Below, in pieces: positions 19,009 through 29,291 of a DNA stretch of 64,000 nucleotides. The notes below the pieces were generated by a model. It was not told the origin of the DNA. It saw only the letters and a list, made by a program, of their open reading frames with translations, and did no database searches. Position numbers and translations under genes: made by a program. The DNA comes from Betaproteobacteria bacterium. GTDB lineage: Bacteria; Pseudomonadota; Gammaproteobacteria; Burkholderiales; Rhodocyclaceae. Every line of letters starts with the position of its first letter. The stretch's first letter is position 1. The stretch spans positions 52,102 to 116,101 of the forward strand of contig WQYQ01000009.1 of assembly GCA_009781175.1 (NCBI GenBank). Direction: 5' to 3'.

Positions 19009-19020
19009 ACGAATGTCCGC

Positions 19021-22000
19021 TTAATGCAGGCGAGCGAGAATCTCTTGGGCTTCTTGCTTCTGAGCGCTCGAACCATCCGCAAGGACTTCTTCCAACAACT
19101 CACGGGCACCTTCGAAATCACGCATTTCTTCATAGGCACGGGCGAGTTCAAGCTTTGTCGCAACCTCTTCGCCGACGTCCACTTCTTCATCGAGCAATGT
19201 GCCTTCCGGCATCGTCGCGACCGCAACCTGGGATTGCATCATCGCGGCATCGTGGGATGGCGGACTCAGCTCCAGATCGATGCCCGTCAAATCAATCGCC
19301 CGATCTTCTTCGCTCTGGTTCGTGCTATCCACGTCAAAAGCGAAATCAAGCACGCTCCCGTCGTAGTTGGTCTTTTCAAGATCGACCAAAGCCTCTGCAT
19401 CATCAGCAATCGAAGAAGCGACTCTCAACTCTTCCGAAGCAGGCGTTTTGGCCGATCGACTATTGAGTCCATCAAGGTCAAGAACCAGCGGTTCTGCCGC
19501 GGGCTTCGCGCCAAAGTCGACGACTCGAGTCGCAGAAAGCCTGGCATCGTGCTCTTCCAATACCGACGCACTCAGGTCGACATCCGGCAAATCCTCCATG
19601 TCCGGCTTGGAAGGCTCGAACGCCATGATGTTGGAGGCTTCAAAAGCTTTCTGGCTCGGCTCAGGCTGCGGAGTAACGTCCAAGTCAAGGTTGAAGTCCA
19701 GCCCCAGGTCCTCCGCCTGTGCCTTAGGTGGCTGAGGCGCTTGAGACGCATCGACCATGCCCGCCCGCGCAGCTTGTTCGATCTCACCCGGCATGCTCCA
19801 TGTCGCTTGCATCTGCGAAGGAGAAGGGCTTCCGAATGCCTGCGGCGCCGCTTGCGCGGCAGAGCGCACAATTGCCGGCTCAGATGCCGAGGGGAATTCG
19901 TTTTGGGGCGGTTGCGCTTGAGGCTCTCCCGGGCCACCGTCAAGGAAGGAAATATCTTCCATTACGGCAGCAGCCGCTGCGGCAGGAGCCCCCTTACGCA
20001 CATTCCGGTAAAGCGGATTGTTCGGATCAAGTTTTGCTCCCAACTCTGCAGCTTTAGCCCAATCGGGACCCACGCCGCCTGTTTGGGTATACAAGTCCGT
20101 AGCAATATTTTCGAACTGCTTGAAACTATTCCGCTGGTGATAGATTTCCAACAGCTTGATATGAATTGCAGTCCGGCTCGGATCGGCCTTGAGCGCATCG
20201 AGCAGGATTTCCTCTGCCTGAGCATCGCGCCCATACGCCATATAAACATCCGCTTCAGCAACCGGATCAACGCCTTCGTCCGTATCGATCGAAGACAAGC
20301 CCGACTGGCTGAAATCCGTCGGCAACACACTGCTACCCGTATCGACAGTCTGCCCGCCAACGGGACCGATCACCGACTCATGACTGGTCTGGGTTGCACC
20401 GAGCGTCGTGCTTTCAGGCGGATATTCCTGTTTATTTTTCCGGCTGCGATAGGCTAGCCAACCGCCAACCACAACAACCAGGCCACCCAGAACAGCAATC
20501 AAGGAGCCAAAATTATCCAGGAAACCAGGCTCTTCCTCGACAGGCTCCTCTTCTGCGGGAGCAGGAGGCGCCACGGGAGCGGATGCCTGCGGATGGCTCT
20601 CGACCGACGGTTTCGACTGCGCCCCAGCAGCTGCTTCCGTCTCAGGCGCCGACTGTGCAGTTTTTTCGGAATCACTTGCCGTCGCACTCGGAGCACTTGC
20701 AGCCCCAGCCCCGCCAAGAATCAGTTGTTTGTATGCATCTAACGGGGTTTCCTCCCCGCTTTTTGCAGGCGCCTGAGGCGCTTGCTCAGTGGCTTTAGCC
20801 GCTGCAGGCGGGCTTGCCTGAGCTACGACCGCAGGCGACTGCGCTTGTGCTGGCTGCGTCTTGGCTGCGGCAGGAGGTGACTGAGGCGCTGCGGCTTGAG
20901 TCACAGAGGCTAGTTTTTCTTTTGTCTGCTTCTGTAAATCCGCAAGCGCCTGGTTTTTCAACTCTACGAGCGTCTTCAGCTCTTTGACATTTTTTTCAAG
21001 CTGCGCAACACGCTCATTTGCCTCTTTCAAGGCTTTTTCGCGCGCCACAAGATCCGTTTCCAAAGCTTGTGCCCGCGCGGCGGCGGCACCCTCGGCCTTG
21101 CCTGCTCCCGCGCCGCCTTGATTACCGGCTTGGGTCTTGGAAATTTTCAGCTTGTCGCCGGATTCGGCCGCTTTGGTCGGCTCTTCCAGCTTGGGCGTAA
21201 TCTTGCCCGTAACCGATTGCTGCGCTTTGCTCTCGCTCGCAGGCCCGGCGGCAACGGATTCGGCAACTCTTCTCCGATATCCATAGAAATTGACCGAAGG
21301 CTCGGACAAGATTCTGCGCACTTCCGCATTCGAAAGTGCTTTTACCTGTTCGGCATCAGGCACCCTGAGCGTTTGCCCCGCCTTGATTCGGTTGATATCG
21401 CCGCCGATGAAGCTCGCGCGATTATTTGTGTACAACGCGGCAAGCATCTGCCGCAACGTTGCCTCGGCCGGCCTCGTTTGTTCAGCGATTCCTGTCAACG
21501 TATCGCCACGCTGGATCTGATGCTCTCCGGACCCTGAAGCGGTTGTCGTTCTGCTTTGAGATGCAGCCGACGCTGGCGGACGAGCAGCGCCTCCATTCGA
21601 AGGCGACGCCGCGCCTTGGCGAGTCTTCCCATCACCGCCGGCCCGGCTGGCTGGGGCGCGCACCGCTGGCTGAACGATCGGCGATGGCTGAGCGGCCAAC
21701 TTTTCTTTATTGTCAGCCGGGTCAAGCAGGAATGTGTATTCACGCACCAGGCGTCCGCCGGCCCAATTCAGCTCAAGAAGCATGTCGACAAAAGGCTCGT
21801 CAATCGGTTTGTCGCCAGCGATTTTGACGACTGCCCCGCCGACACGCCTTTCGACCGACACCCGCAAGGATGAAAAGAGCGGCCCGTATTCGATATTTGC
21901 CCGCCGGAAAGCCTCCGGCGAAGCAATTCGAGCGCTCAAAGTTTCGAGTTCTTCTTCCGTTCCCGAAACCTCGACCTCAGCTTGGAGCGGCTGCCCAAGA

Positions 22001-22101
22001 CTTGTCAGCACATTAATGCGGCCGAGGCCTGCGGCGGAGGAACAGAAAGGCAGGGTGGCGATCGCCATCGCAATTAGGCTTGTGCGAAATCTTGTTTTCA
22101 T
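19021..22101 (-). CDS. fimV: FimV/HubP family polar hub protein
   Basis: 1026 residues. FimV-type proteins organise type IV pilus/type II secretion machinery and polar complexes across the inner membrane. The order is: signal peptide (1-24, PFCSSAAG), FimV N-terminal domain (GRINVLTSLGQPLQAEVEV), LysM peptidoglycan-binding domain (about 195-260; IQRGDTLTGIA), coiled coil (about 345-400), a Pro/Ala/Gln-rich linker, membrane segment (about 535-560; LIAVLGGLVVVVGGWLAYR), then an acidic cytoplasmic region with TPR-like repeats and the conserved C-terminal FimV motif (LARAYEEMRDFEGARELLEE). ATG at 22101. The asd-fimV-truA order is typical of betaproteobacteria. Confidence 0.94.
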   Translation of the reverse strand: MKTRFRTSLIAMAIATLPFCSSAAGLGRINVLTSLGQPLQAEVEVSGTEEELETLSARIASPEAFRRANIEYGPLFSSLRVSVERRVGGAVVKIAGDKPIDEPFVDMLLELNWAGGRLVREYTFLLDPADNKEKLAAQPSPIVQPAVRAPASRAGGDGKTRQGAASPSNGGAARPPASAASQSRTTTASGSGEHQIQRGDTLTGIAEQTRPAEATLRQMLAALYTNNRASFIGGDINRIKAGQTLRVPDAEQVKALSNAEVRRILSEPSVNFYGYRRRVAESVAAGPASESKAQQSVTGKITPKLEEPTKAAESGDKLKISKTQAGNQGGAGAGKAEGAAAARAQALETDLVAREKALKEANERVAQLEKNVKELKTLVELKNQALADLQKQTKEKLASVTQAAAPQSPPAAAKTQPAQAQSPAVVAQASPPAAAKATEQAPQAPAKSGEETPLDAYKQLILGGAGAASAPSATASDSEKTAQSAPETEAAAGAQSKPSVESHPQASAPVAPPAPAEEEPVEEEPGFLDNFGSLIAVLGGLVVVVGGWLAYRSRKNKQEYPPESTTLGATQTSHESVIGPVGGQTVDTGSSVLPTDFSQSGLSSIDTDEGVDPVAEADVYMAYGRDAQAEEILLDALKADPSRTAIHIKLLEIYHQRNSFKQFENIATDLYTQTGGVGPDWAKAAELGAKLDPNNPLYRNVRKGAPAAAAAAVMEDISFLDGGPGEPQAQPPQNEFPSASEPAIVRSAAQAAPQAFGSPSPSQMQATWSMPGEIEQAARAGMVDASQAPQPPKAQAEDLGLDFNLDLDVTPQPEPSQKAFEASNIMAFEPSKPDMEDLPDVDLSASVLEEHDARLSATRVVDFGAKPAAEPLVLDLDGLNSRSAKTPASEELRVASSIADDAEALVDLEKTNYDGSVLDFAFDVDSTNQSEEDRAIDLTGIDLELSPPSHDAAMMQSQVAVATMPEGTLLDEEVDVGEEVATKLELARAYEEMRDFEGARELLEEVLADGSSAQKQEAQEILARLH

Positions 22102-22258
22102 CAAACTTGCCTGCAGAAAACTGCCGTTTATGATGGTTTTATCAAAATAACATCATGGGGTTAGCCTAGCAAGCTAAACCGATTCATGAATTTTTGACGC
22201 CAAGTCGAATAAGAGCCTGCCTGCGCAGCGAGACCAACTCAGCGCTATTCCAACAAAA

Positions 22259-23362
22259 CTAGCGCTGGAGCAGGATTCGCAGCATTCGACGCAATGGTTC
22301 GGCCGCGCCCCACAGCAATTGATCGCCGATAACGAAGGCAGAAACGTAATCAGGCCCCATGTTGAGTTTACGCACTCGACCGACGCCGACCTGGAGCCCG
22401 CCGGTAATCGCAGCGGGCGTCAGCTCTTGCACGGATACCTCACGATCGTTCGGCACCCACTTGACCCACTGATTGCCCGATTTGATAACCGACTCGATTT
22501 CACTTAACGACAAATCCTGCTTGAGCTTTAACGTCAAAGCCAAGCTGTGGCAACGCATTGCGCCAATCCGCACGCACAAGCCATCGACGGGAATCGTTTT
22601 GCTCGTTCCAAGGATCTTGTTAACCTCGGCCTGGCCTTTCCACTCCTCTTTCGACTGACCGTTTTCAAGCTGTTTATCGATCCACGGGATCAGACCGCCG
22701 GCAAGCGGTGCACCGAAAAACTCGGTCGGAACGTCTTCACGGATGGTTTGGGCGACTTTGCGGTCGATGTCGAGAATCGCGGACGCGGGTGTTGCAAGCT
22801 GGTCAGCAACGGCCGAATAAATGACCCCCATGCCTTTGAGCAATTCGCGCATGTGATTGGCCCCGCCGCCGCTTGCCGCCTGGTAGGTCATTGAGGAAAC
22901 CCACTCGACCAAGCCTTCGCGGAACAGACCGCCGACCCCCATCAGGAGAATCGAATTCGTGCAATTTCCCCCGATATAGTTCTTCACGCCTTTGGCAAGC
23001 GCGGCGTCGATAACGTTACGGTTGACCGGATCGAGAATAATCACCGCGTCATCCTGCATCCGCATCGTCGAAGCGGCGTCGATCCAATAACCATCCCAGC
23101 CAGCCGCGCGCAGCTTCGGGTAAACCTCTGTTGTGTAATCACCACCTTGGCAAGTGACGATCACATCCATCGCCTTCAGCTCAGCGACATCCGAGGCATC
23201 TTTGAGCGGCGGCAATTCACGCCCGAGATCCGGTCCTTTACCGCCTACATTCGAGGTTGTGAAGAAAACCGGATCGATCAGTTCGAAATCTTTTTCCTCA
23301 CGCATGCGCTGCATAAGCACCGAACCGACCATGCCACGCCAACCAACGAAACCGACACGCAT
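22259..23362 (-). CDS. asd: Aspartate-semialdehyde dehydrogenase
   Basis: 367 residues. Asd reduces aspartyl phosphate to the semialdehyde, the branch point to lysine, threonine, methionine and diaminopimelate. The N-terminal [18 protein letters not shown] is the NADP site of the gram-negative type; the active-site Cys is in [12 protein letters not shown] (near residue 135). It lies downstream of leuB with a 217-bp gap that contains two strong hairpins. Confidence 0.97.
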   Translation of the reverse strand: MRVGFVGWRGMVGSVLMQRMREEKDFELIDPVFFTTSNVGGKGPDLGRELPPLKDASDVAELKAMDVIVTCQGGDYTTEVYPKLRAAGWDGYWIDAASTMRMQDDAVIILDPVNRNVIDAALAKGVKNYIGGNCTNSILLMGVGGLFREGLVEWVSSMTYQAASGGGANHMRELLKGMGVIYSAVADQLATPASAILDIDRKVAQTIREDVPTEFFGAPLAGGLIPWIDKQLENGQSKEEWKGQAEVNKILGTSKTIPVDGLCVRIGAMRCHSLALTLKLKQDLSLSEIESVIKSGNQWVKWVPNDREVSVQELTPAAITGGLQVGVGRVRKLNMGPDYVSAFVIGDQLLWGAAEPLRRMLRILLQR

Positions 23363-23447
23363 ATGAAATTCCTTTTTCCGTCTCCGCCCTTGCCTCCGCC
23401 TTCACCGCAGGCAGAGACGTAATCGCGGTGGAGACAAATAGATCAGA

Positions 23448-23546
23448 CGGGGATTGTTTTAATCCCCGCCGTCGCAATGTCCGTAATAAGACGCACGCAA
23501 AAACCCGCCGCCGCAGGCGGCGTCATTGCGTTCAAAAGCGTGCGTC
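23448..23546 (-). other. Structured leuB-asd intergenic region
   Basis: Two secondary structures: an 8-bp stem CGGGGATT/AATCCCCG with a GTTTT loop (23448-23468), and a longer nested one in which GACGCACGC (23490-23498) pairs with GCGTGCGTC (23538-23546) around an inner CGCCGCC-GCA-GGCGGCG hairpin (23506-23522). Neither is followed by a T run on the minus strand, so they look more like an asd leader or processing signal than a plain terminator. I do not recognise a known riboswitch. Confidence 0.4.
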
Positions 23547-23579
23547 CTTGCCTGTCCACTAGCGAACTATCCTAATAAA

Positions 23580-24641
23580 TTAAAGCGCGGCGAGCACCGC
23601 GTCGCCCATTTCACGCGTACCAACGCGGCGCGTTCCCTCTTCCCAGATATCGCCGGTGCGTAGGCCCTGAGCCAATACTTTTTTGACCGCCGTTTCCACG
23701 CGCTGGGCGGCCGCTTCGTTATCAAAGCTGTAGCGCAGCATCATCGCGGCGGAAAGAATGGTCGCCAGAGGATTGGCAAGCCCTTTTCCGGCAATATCGG
23801 GCGCGGAGCCGTGGCTCGGCTCGTAAAGCCCTTTGTTGTTGGCGTCGAGCGAGGCCGAAGGCAGCATTCCGATAGAGCCCGTCAGCATTGAAGCCTCATC
23901 AGACAGAATGTCGCCGAACATATTGCCGGTCACGACCACGTCGAATTGTTTCGGCGCTTTCACGAGCTGCATCGCGGCATTGTCGACCAGCATGTGCGAG
24001 AGTTCGACATCGGGATAATCGGCGGCCAGTTCGATCATCACATCGCGCCAAAGTTGCGTCGTTTCCAACACATTCATCTTATCGACCGAACAAACGCGCT
24101 TGTCGCGCCGGCGCGCAGCCTCAAATGCGACTTTTCCGATACGGCGAATTTCGCTTTCCGAATAGATCATCGTGTTCCAGCCGACCCGCTGGCCGTCACG
24201 CTGCTCGATGCCGCGCGGCTCACCGAAATAGATATCGCCAGTCAACTCGCGCACGATCAGAATGTCGAGCCCCGCAACCACTTCCGGCTTCAGCGTCGAG
24301 GCATTGACAAGCTCGGGATAAAGAATCGCCGGGCGCAGATTGGCGAACAATTCCAAATCCTTGCGGATACCCAGCAAACCGCGCTCCGGCCTTTGCGGAC
24401 GCGGCAAGTTATCCCATTTCGGACCGCCGACAGCACCGAGCAGTACAGCGTCTGCTTCGCGCGCCAGCTTTTGGCTTGCCTCCGGGTAAGGCGTTCCGGT
24501 TGCATCGACCGCGCCGCCGCCCAACAAAGCCTGTTCCATTTCGATCTTGAGGCCGTCGCTACGCAAGGCTTCAAGAACACGCACCGCTTCGGCAATGATT
24601 TCCGGTCCGATGCCATCGCCGGGAAGAACACAAACTTTCAT
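23580..24641 (-). CDS. leuB: 3-isopropylmalate dehydrogenase
   Basis: 353 residues. LeuB oxidatively decarboxylates 3-isopropylmalate in leucine synthesis. [10 protein letters not shown] at the N-terminus, [15 protein letters not shown] and [19 protein letters not shown] are the substrate, NAD and metal-binding motifs. The ATG at 24641 gives [12 protein letters not shown]; the upstream ATG at 24665 lies inside leuD. Eight bp separate it from leuD, in the operon leuC-ecn-leuD-leuB. Confidence 0.97.
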   Translation of the reverse strand: MKVCVLPGDGIGPEIIAEAVRVLEALRSDGLKIEMEQALLGGGAVDATGTPYPEASQKLAREADAVLLGAVGGPKWDNLPRPQRPERGLLGIRKDLELFANLRPAILYPELVNASTLKPEVVAGLDILIVRELTGDIYFGEPRGIEQRDGQRVGWNTMIYSESEIRRIGKVAFEAARRRDKRVCSVDKMNVLETTQLWRDVMIELAADYPDVELSHMLVDNAAMQLVKAPKQFDVVVTGNMFGDILSDEASMLTGSIGMLPSASLDANNKGLYEPSHGSAPDIAGKGLANPLATILSAAMMLRYSFDNEAAAQRVETAVKKVLAQGLRTGDIWEEGTRRVGTREMGDAVLAAL

Positions 24642-24649
24642 CGATTCTC

Positions 24650-25288
24650 TCAGGTAAAAAGCCAAGGCTGTTCCGCCTGACGGCGGGCTTCAAATTCACG
24701 GATTTTTTCGGCATGGCGCAAGGTCAGGCCAATGTCGTCAAAACCGTTCAGGAGACAGTATTTCCGGAAAGGGTCCACATCGAATGAAATGACCCTTCCG
24801 TCGGGCCGCGTGACTGTTTGCGCGGCAAGATCCACGCGCAGCTTGTATCCGGGAGCGGTCTTCACTTGATCGAAGAGTGCATCCACTTCAAGCGCGGACA
24901 ACTTGATCGGCAGCACGCCATTTTTAAAACAGTTATTGAAGAAAATATCGGCGAAACTCGTTCCGATCAAGGCGCGAAAACCATAGTCCTCAAGCGCCCA
25001 AGGCGCATGCTCGCGCGAAGAGCCGCAGCCGAAGTTATCGCGCGTGAGCAGAATTCTCGCGCCTTGATAACGCGCCTGATTCAACACGAAATTGGGATTC
25101 AGCGGGCGGGGAGCATTGTCCATGCCCGGCTCCCCCTGATCCATGTAACGCCATTCATCGAACAGGTTCGGGCCAAAACCCGAACGTTTGATCGATTTGA
25201 GAAATTGCTTCGGAATGATGGCGTCGGTATCGACATTGGCGCGGTCAAGCGGCGCCACCAAGCCGTCGAGAACAGTAAATTTTTCCAT
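24650..25288 (-). CDS. leuD: 3-isopropylmalate dehydratase small subunit
   Basis: 212 residues, the swivelling domain of isopropylmalate isomerase (partner of LeuC). [14 protein letters not shown] near residue 19 and [16 protein letters not shown] near residue 83 are the substrate-binding signatures. The start codon overlaps the stop of the small lipoprotein gene by one base. Confidence 0.97.
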   Translation of the reverse strand: MEKFTVLDGLVAPLDRANVDTDAIIPKQFLKSIKRSGFGPNLFDEWRYMDQGEPGMDNAPRPLNPNFVLNQARYQGARILLTRDNFGCGSSREHAPWALEDYGFRALIGTSFADIFFNNCFKNGVLPIKLSALEVDALFDQVKTAPGYKLRVDLAAQTVTRPDGRVISFDVDPFRKYCLLNGFDDIGLTLRHAEKIREFEARRQAEQPWLFT

Positions 25289-25416
25289 TACTTGCCTGAA
25301 CCCTTTTGAATGACTTCTCCGGCCTTTTCAACGTCTTTGCCGAAGCCATTTACGGTGTTGCACGCGGCCAAAGAAACCACGATCAATCCAACCAGAATCA
25401 ATTGCAGTAGCTTCAT
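25288..25416 (-). CDS. Entericidin A/B family small lipoprotein
   Basis: 42 residues, lying wholly between leuC and leuD. A hydrophobic signal segment ([16 protein letters not shown]) ends in the lipobox LAAC, with lipidation predicted at the Cys (about residue 19). The mature part [19 protein letters not shown] matches the entericidin pattern (N..nGfGkDve.aG..i). Entericidins are small outer-membrane lipoproteins, described in E. coli as a toxin/antidote pair. TAA overlaps the leuD ATG, so the two are co-translated. Only one entericidin-like gene is here, so a toxin-antidote role cannot be inferred. Confidence 0.85.
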   Translation of the reverse strand: MKLLQLILVGLIVVSLAACNTVNGFGKDVEKAGEVIQKGSGK

Positions 25417-25431
25417 ACGCACGCCCCCCAA

Positions 25432-26841
25432 TCAGAGAATTTCCCGCACATCGGCAAAATGGCCCGCAATCGCAGCCGCGGCCGCCATCGCGGGGCTGAC
25501 AAGATGCGTGCGCCCGCCCGCGCCCTGGCGTCCTTCGAAATTACGATTCGAAGTCGATGCGCAACGCTCACCCGGTTCAAGCCGGTCGGCATTCATCGCC
25601 AAGCACATCGAACAGCCCGGCTCGCGCCATTCGAAGCCTGCCGCCTTGAAAATCTTGTCGAGCCCTTCGGCTTCGGCCTGGCGTTTGACAGGCCCGGACC
25701 CCGGCACGACAAGCGCCAATTTCACATTGTCGGCGACGCGACGCCCGCGCGCGACAATCGCCGCCTCACGCAAATCTTCGATACGCGAATTGGTGCAAGA
25801 GCCGATAAAAACCTTGTCGATTCGCACATCGGTCATTTTCGTTCTTGGCGTCAGCCCCATGTATTGCAGGGCGCGCGCATAACCTTCACGGCGCACGGGG
25901 TCCGTCTCTTTGTCGGGGTCGGGAATCGTCCCGTCGATCGTTGTCACCATTTCGGGCGAAGTGCCCCAGGTCACTTGGGGCTGAATGGCGCGCGCATCGA
26001 TTTCGATAACGCGATCGAATTGCGCGCCATGGTCCGAAACCAGCGTGCGCCAATAGGCAACCGCCTTATCCCAAAGATCGCCCTTGGGCGCGAAATCGCG
26101 GCCCCGCAGATAATCGAGCGTGACCTCATCCACGCCGACGAGCCCGGCGCGCGCGCCCGCTTCAATCGCCATGTTGCACAAGGTCATGCGGCCTTCCATC
26201 GAAAACGCGCGGACGGTCGAGCCGCCAAACTCCATCGCATAGCCAGTGCCACCCGCGGTGCCGATACGGCCGATGACATACAGAATGACGTCCTTGGCCG
26301 ACACGCCTTTGCCCAGCGGGCCTTCAAGCTTAATCAGCAAGGTCTTTGATTTCTTTTGCAGCAAGCATTGTGTTGCAAGCACATGCTCGACCTCGGAAGT
26401 GCCGATGCCGTGCGCCAGACATGCGAATGCGCCATGCGTGGAAGTATGCGAATCACCGCACACCACCGTCATGCCCGGCAAGGTTGCGCCGTTTTCCGGG
26501 CCGATCACATGCACGATGCCTTGTCGCGCATCGCGAAACGGGAAATACGCTTTCGCCCCGACCGCGCGGATATTCGCGTCCAGGGTTTCGACCTGTTGGC
26601 GTGAAATCGGGTCTTCGATTCCGCGCTCCCAATGCGTCGTCGGGGTGTTGTGATCCACGGTCGCGACGATGGACCCGACCCGCCAAGGCTTGCGGCCTGC
26701 GATTTTGAGTCCTTCGAAAGCTTGCGGGCTCGTCACTTCGTGGATCAGATGACGGTCGATATAAATCAAGGCCGTACCATCGTCTTCCTGGTGGACGACG
26801 TGACTGTTCCAAAGTTTCTCGTACAGAGTATGAAGCGCCAT
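25432..26841 (-). CDS. leuC: 3-isopropylmalate dehydratase large subunit
   Basis: 469 residues of the aconitase family; isomerises 2- to 3-isopropylmalate with LeuD. The [4Fe-4S] cysteines are visible in [11 protein letters not shown] (the first conserved Cys region), [15 protein letters not shown] and GCSMCLAMN. The start at 26841 gives [16 protein letters not shown]. First structural gene of the leuC-ecn-leuD-leuB run; no leucine leader peptide is visible upstream. Confidence 0.97.
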   Translation of the reverse strand: MALHTLYEKLWNSHVVHQEDDGTALIYIDRHLIHEVTSPQAFEGLKIAGRKPWRVGSIVATVDHNTPTTHWERGIEDPISRQQVETLDANIRAVGAKAYFPFRDARQGIVHVIGPENGATLPGMTVVCGDSHTSTHGAFACLAHGIGTSEVEHVLATQCLLQKKSKTLLIKLEGPLGKGVSAKDVILYVIGRIGTAGGTGYAMEFGGSTVRAFSMEGRMTLCNMAIEAGARAGLVGVDEVTLDYLRGRDFAPKGDLWDKAVAYWRTLVSDHGAQFDRVIEIDARAIQPQVTWGTSPEMVTTIDGTIPDPDKETDPVRREGYARALQYMGLTPRTKMTDVRIDKVFIGSCTNSRIEDLREAAIVARGRRVADNVKLALVVPGSGPVKRQAEAEGLDKIFKAAGFEWREPGCSMCLAMNADRLEPGERCASTSNRNFEGRQGAGGRTHLVSPAMAAAAAIAGHFADVREIL

Positions 26842-26924
26842 GTCAGTAGCAGAGCAAATAGATAATTTTTAATTATTTCACAGCGAATCCATGCTGGCGA
26901 GGCATCATTTCCAGCCAGCAAAAT

Positions 26925-27803
26925 TCACTTCGCATTTTTGCCTTTCAAGCGCGCTTCCTCATAAAGCGGCAAGACCTTTTCGGCATATACAGCCAGATCG
27001 GCCTGTCTCGCCTCTTGCGAGGGGTGCGTCGACAACCATTGCGGCGGCCCGCTGCCGCTGCTTTGGCGCGCCATCTTGTCCCATAAGCTGACTGCGGCGC
27101 GCGGGTCATAACCCGCCCGCGCGGCAAGCTCCACGCCAATCCGGTCCGCTTCGGTTTCCTGCTCGCGCGAGTTGGGTAAGCCGAACATGGCCTGGTAAGC
27201 CATTCCGCCTAAATCATTGGTCAGGCTCGGCTGCCCCAAAGCAATCCCCAACACAGCCAGCCCAAGCTGGGCATTTGCTGTCTTCGAAGCGCGCTCCCAG
27301 GCATGCTCGCGCAGCGCATGAGCGATCTCATGCCCCATCACTGCCGCCAGTTCGTCATCCGTAAGTTTCAACTGGTCGATCAAACCGCTATACACGGCAA
27401 TCTTGCCGCCCGGCATGCACCAGGCGTTCATTTCCTTCGAAGTCAGAACATTGACTTCCCATTTCCAGTTGAGCGCATCGGGCCGGAAAACCGCCACGCC
27501 GGGAATCAGGCGATCGGCAATCTGACGGACCCGCTGCGTCTGCCCTTTGTCGACGTTAAGCGCATTGCTCTTCTGCGCGGAGCCCAAGACTTGTTGATAT
27601 TCCAGACCCGCCTGCTGCGTCAGATCTTTCACATTGACCAGCGGAGACACAGTTTGTTTGCGATCGGCCCCAACCGTGCCTGGCTGCGTTGTCTGAATCG
27701 TTGTACAGGCAGCCAGAAACAGGCACGCCGCGAGCAGACCAAGCCGTCGGGACAGCAGGCTCGCAATGCAATGAAAAGGGATTGAGCGCGTAGAAAAGCT
27801 CAT
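26925..27803 (-). CDS. M48 family metalloprotease, lipoprotein
   Basis: 292 residues. A signal peptide with lipobox ([10 protein letters not shown]) predicts a lipid-anchored periplasmic protein. The zinc-protease site [10 protein letters not shown] is near residue 150, with the third ligand Glu in [15 protein letters not shown]. This is the short M48 type related to LoiP/YcaL rather than BepA, because no TPR domain follows. The ATG at 27803 overlaps the aroC stop (ATGA). Probable role: envelope protein quality control. Confidence 0.88.
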   Translation of the reverse strand: MSFSTRSIPFHCIASLLSRRLGLLAACLFLAACTTIQTTQPGTVGADRKQTVSPLVNVKDLTQQAGLEYQQVLGSAQKSNALNVDKGQTQRVRQIADRLIPGVAVFRPDALNWKWEVNVLTSKEMNAWCMPGGKIAVYSGLIDQLKLTDDELAAVMGHEIAHALREHAWERASKTANAQLGLAVLGIALGQPSLTNDLGGMAYQAMFGLPNSREQETEADRIGVELAARAGYDPRAAVSLWDKMARQSSGSGPPQWLSTHPSQEARQADLAVYAEKVLPLYEEARLKGKNAK

Positions 27804-28915
27804 CTTTCTTCTTTTGGCGCAGTGTGTTCCGCAATCCGCGGCGTTCCGCACGCGACATCGGCGTTCTGCGCCCGATGGCGCAATGCATGATCGATCAGCA
27901 CCAGCGCCAGCATCGCCTCGGCGATCGGCGTCGCGCGAATTCCCACGCATGGATCATGCCGCCCCGTGGTCATCATTTCGGTCGGATTGCCGTCCAAATC
28001 GATCGAACGGCGGTTCTGAGGAATCGACGGCGTTGGTTTGATCGCGATACTGACGCGAATATCCTGCCCACTCGAAATCCCGCCCAAAATTCCTCCGGCA
28101 TGGTTCGAGGCGAAGCCTTGCGGAGTCAGCTCATCGCCATGCTCGGAGCCACGCTGTGCGACAACGCCAAACCCATCTCCGATTTCAACGCCCTTGACGG
28201 CATTGATGCTCATCATCGCGTAAGCGATTTCCGCATCGAGCCGGTCGAATACCGGCTCGCCCCAGCCTACGGGCACGCCGCTGGCCACGACATCGATGCG
28301 CGCGCCGATCGAGTCGCGCTCGGCGCGAATCTCGTCCAAATAGGCTTCGAGGCGCGGAACGGTTTCGTCGTTCGGCGCAAAAAACGCGTTCTGCGACACG
28401 TGTTCCCACGCCTTGAACGGAATCGCGATTTCGCCTAGCTGGCTCATGTACCCGCGAATCACGACGCCATAGCGCTCATGCAGCCACTTTTTTGCAATCG
28501 CGCCAGCGGCCACACGCACGGCCGTTTCGCGCGCGGAGGAACGGCCCCCGCCGCGATAGTCGCGGACGCCGTATTTCTGCCAATACGTGTAATCCGCATG
28601 CCCAGGCCGGAATGTTTGGGCAATTTTCGAGTAATCGCCGGAGCGTTGGTCCTGATTGCGAATCAGCAAAGCGATCGGATGCCCGGTTGTCCGGCCTTCA
28701 AATACGCCGGACAGGATTTCCACCGTATCCAGCTCTTTGCGCTGGGTCACGTGACGCGAGGTTCCCGGTTTGCGCCGGTCCAGTTCGACCTGGATATCTG
28801 CTTCGTTGAGCGCCAATCCGGGCGGACATCCGTCGACAACGCAGCCTATCGCCGGTCCATGGGACTCGCCGAAAGAAGTAACTACAAAAAGCATTCCAAA
28901 TGAGCTTCCGGACAT
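27800..28915 (-). CDS. aroC: Chorismate synthase
   Basis: 371 residues. AroC makes chorismate from EPSP using reduced [40 protein letters not shown] and [17 protein letters not shown] are the three family signatures. The ATG at 28915 gives [20 protein letters not shown]; upstream in-frame codons are not conserved. It is followed with overlap by the M48 gene. Confidence 0.96.
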   Translation of the reverse strand: MSGSSFGMLFVVTSFGESHGPAIGCVVDGCPPGLALNEADIQVELDRRKPGTSRHVTQRKELDTVEILSGVFEGRTTGHPIALLIRNQDQRSGDYSKIAQTFRPGHADYTYWQKYGVRDYRGGGRSSARETAVRVAAGAIAKKWLHERYGVVIRGYMSQLGEIAIPFKAWEHVSQNAFFAPNDETVPRLEAYLDEIRAERDSIGARIDVVASGVPVGWGEPVFDRLDAEIAYAMMSINAVKGVEIGDGFGVVAQRGSEHGDELTPQGFASNHAGGILGGISSGQDIRVSIAIKPTPSIPQNRRSIDLDGNPTEMMTTGRHDPCVGIRATPIAEAMLALVLIDHALRHRAQNADVACGTPRIAEHTAPKEER

Positions 28916-28980
28916 GATTAGAAACTGAGATAGGGCAAGTGATTTTAGCACTCGAAGCCCTATCCCAAGCGCCCCGAGAC

Positions 28981-29289
28981 TCAGCGAAACAGCTCTTCGA
29001 GTTTTGCGAAAATAGTATGGTCGGCGCCGTGCCGCTTCACAGCCAAAACATCTTCGAGTTTTTCGACTTGTTTAAGCATTTGCGGCAGACGCGCATCGTC
29101 GTAAACGAGTAGCCAAATCCGGCTTTCGCTTCCGTCGCCGACCGGCATGCAAAGAATACCCTCCACATTAAATGCCCGGCGCGCAAACAAGCCGCAGACA
29201 TGCGTCATGACGCCGGGATGGTTGCGCACTGCGAGTTCCAGGACGATTTTGGGAGCAGCGGACTGGGCCGATGTCAGATCGTTTTGCAT
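28981..29289 (-). CDS. ilvN: Acetolactate synthase small subunit, isozyme I type
   Basis: 102 residues, a single ACT domain ([28 protein letters not shown]). The length is that of E. coli IlvN (about 96) rather than the longer IlvH (about 163). It should bind valine and give feedback inhibition of the catalytic subunit. It starts 2 bp after the ilvB stop. The ATG at 29289 is preferred; the longer frame to 29382 runs into ilvB. Confidence 0.88.
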   Translation of the reverse strand: MQNDLTSAQSAAPKIVLELAVRNHPGVMTHVCGLFARRAFNVEGILCMPVGDGSESRIWLLVYDDARLPQMLKQVEKLEDVLAVKRHGADHTIFAKLEELFR

Positions 29290-29291
29290 GT

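Noticed and set aside
25459..26349. Plus-strand frame opposite leuC
   Set aside because: Shadow of leuC; no independent support.
28929..28964. Hairpin GATAGGGC/GCCCTATC between ilvN and aroC
   Set aside because: 8-bp stem with a large loop and no T run; too weak to call a terminator.
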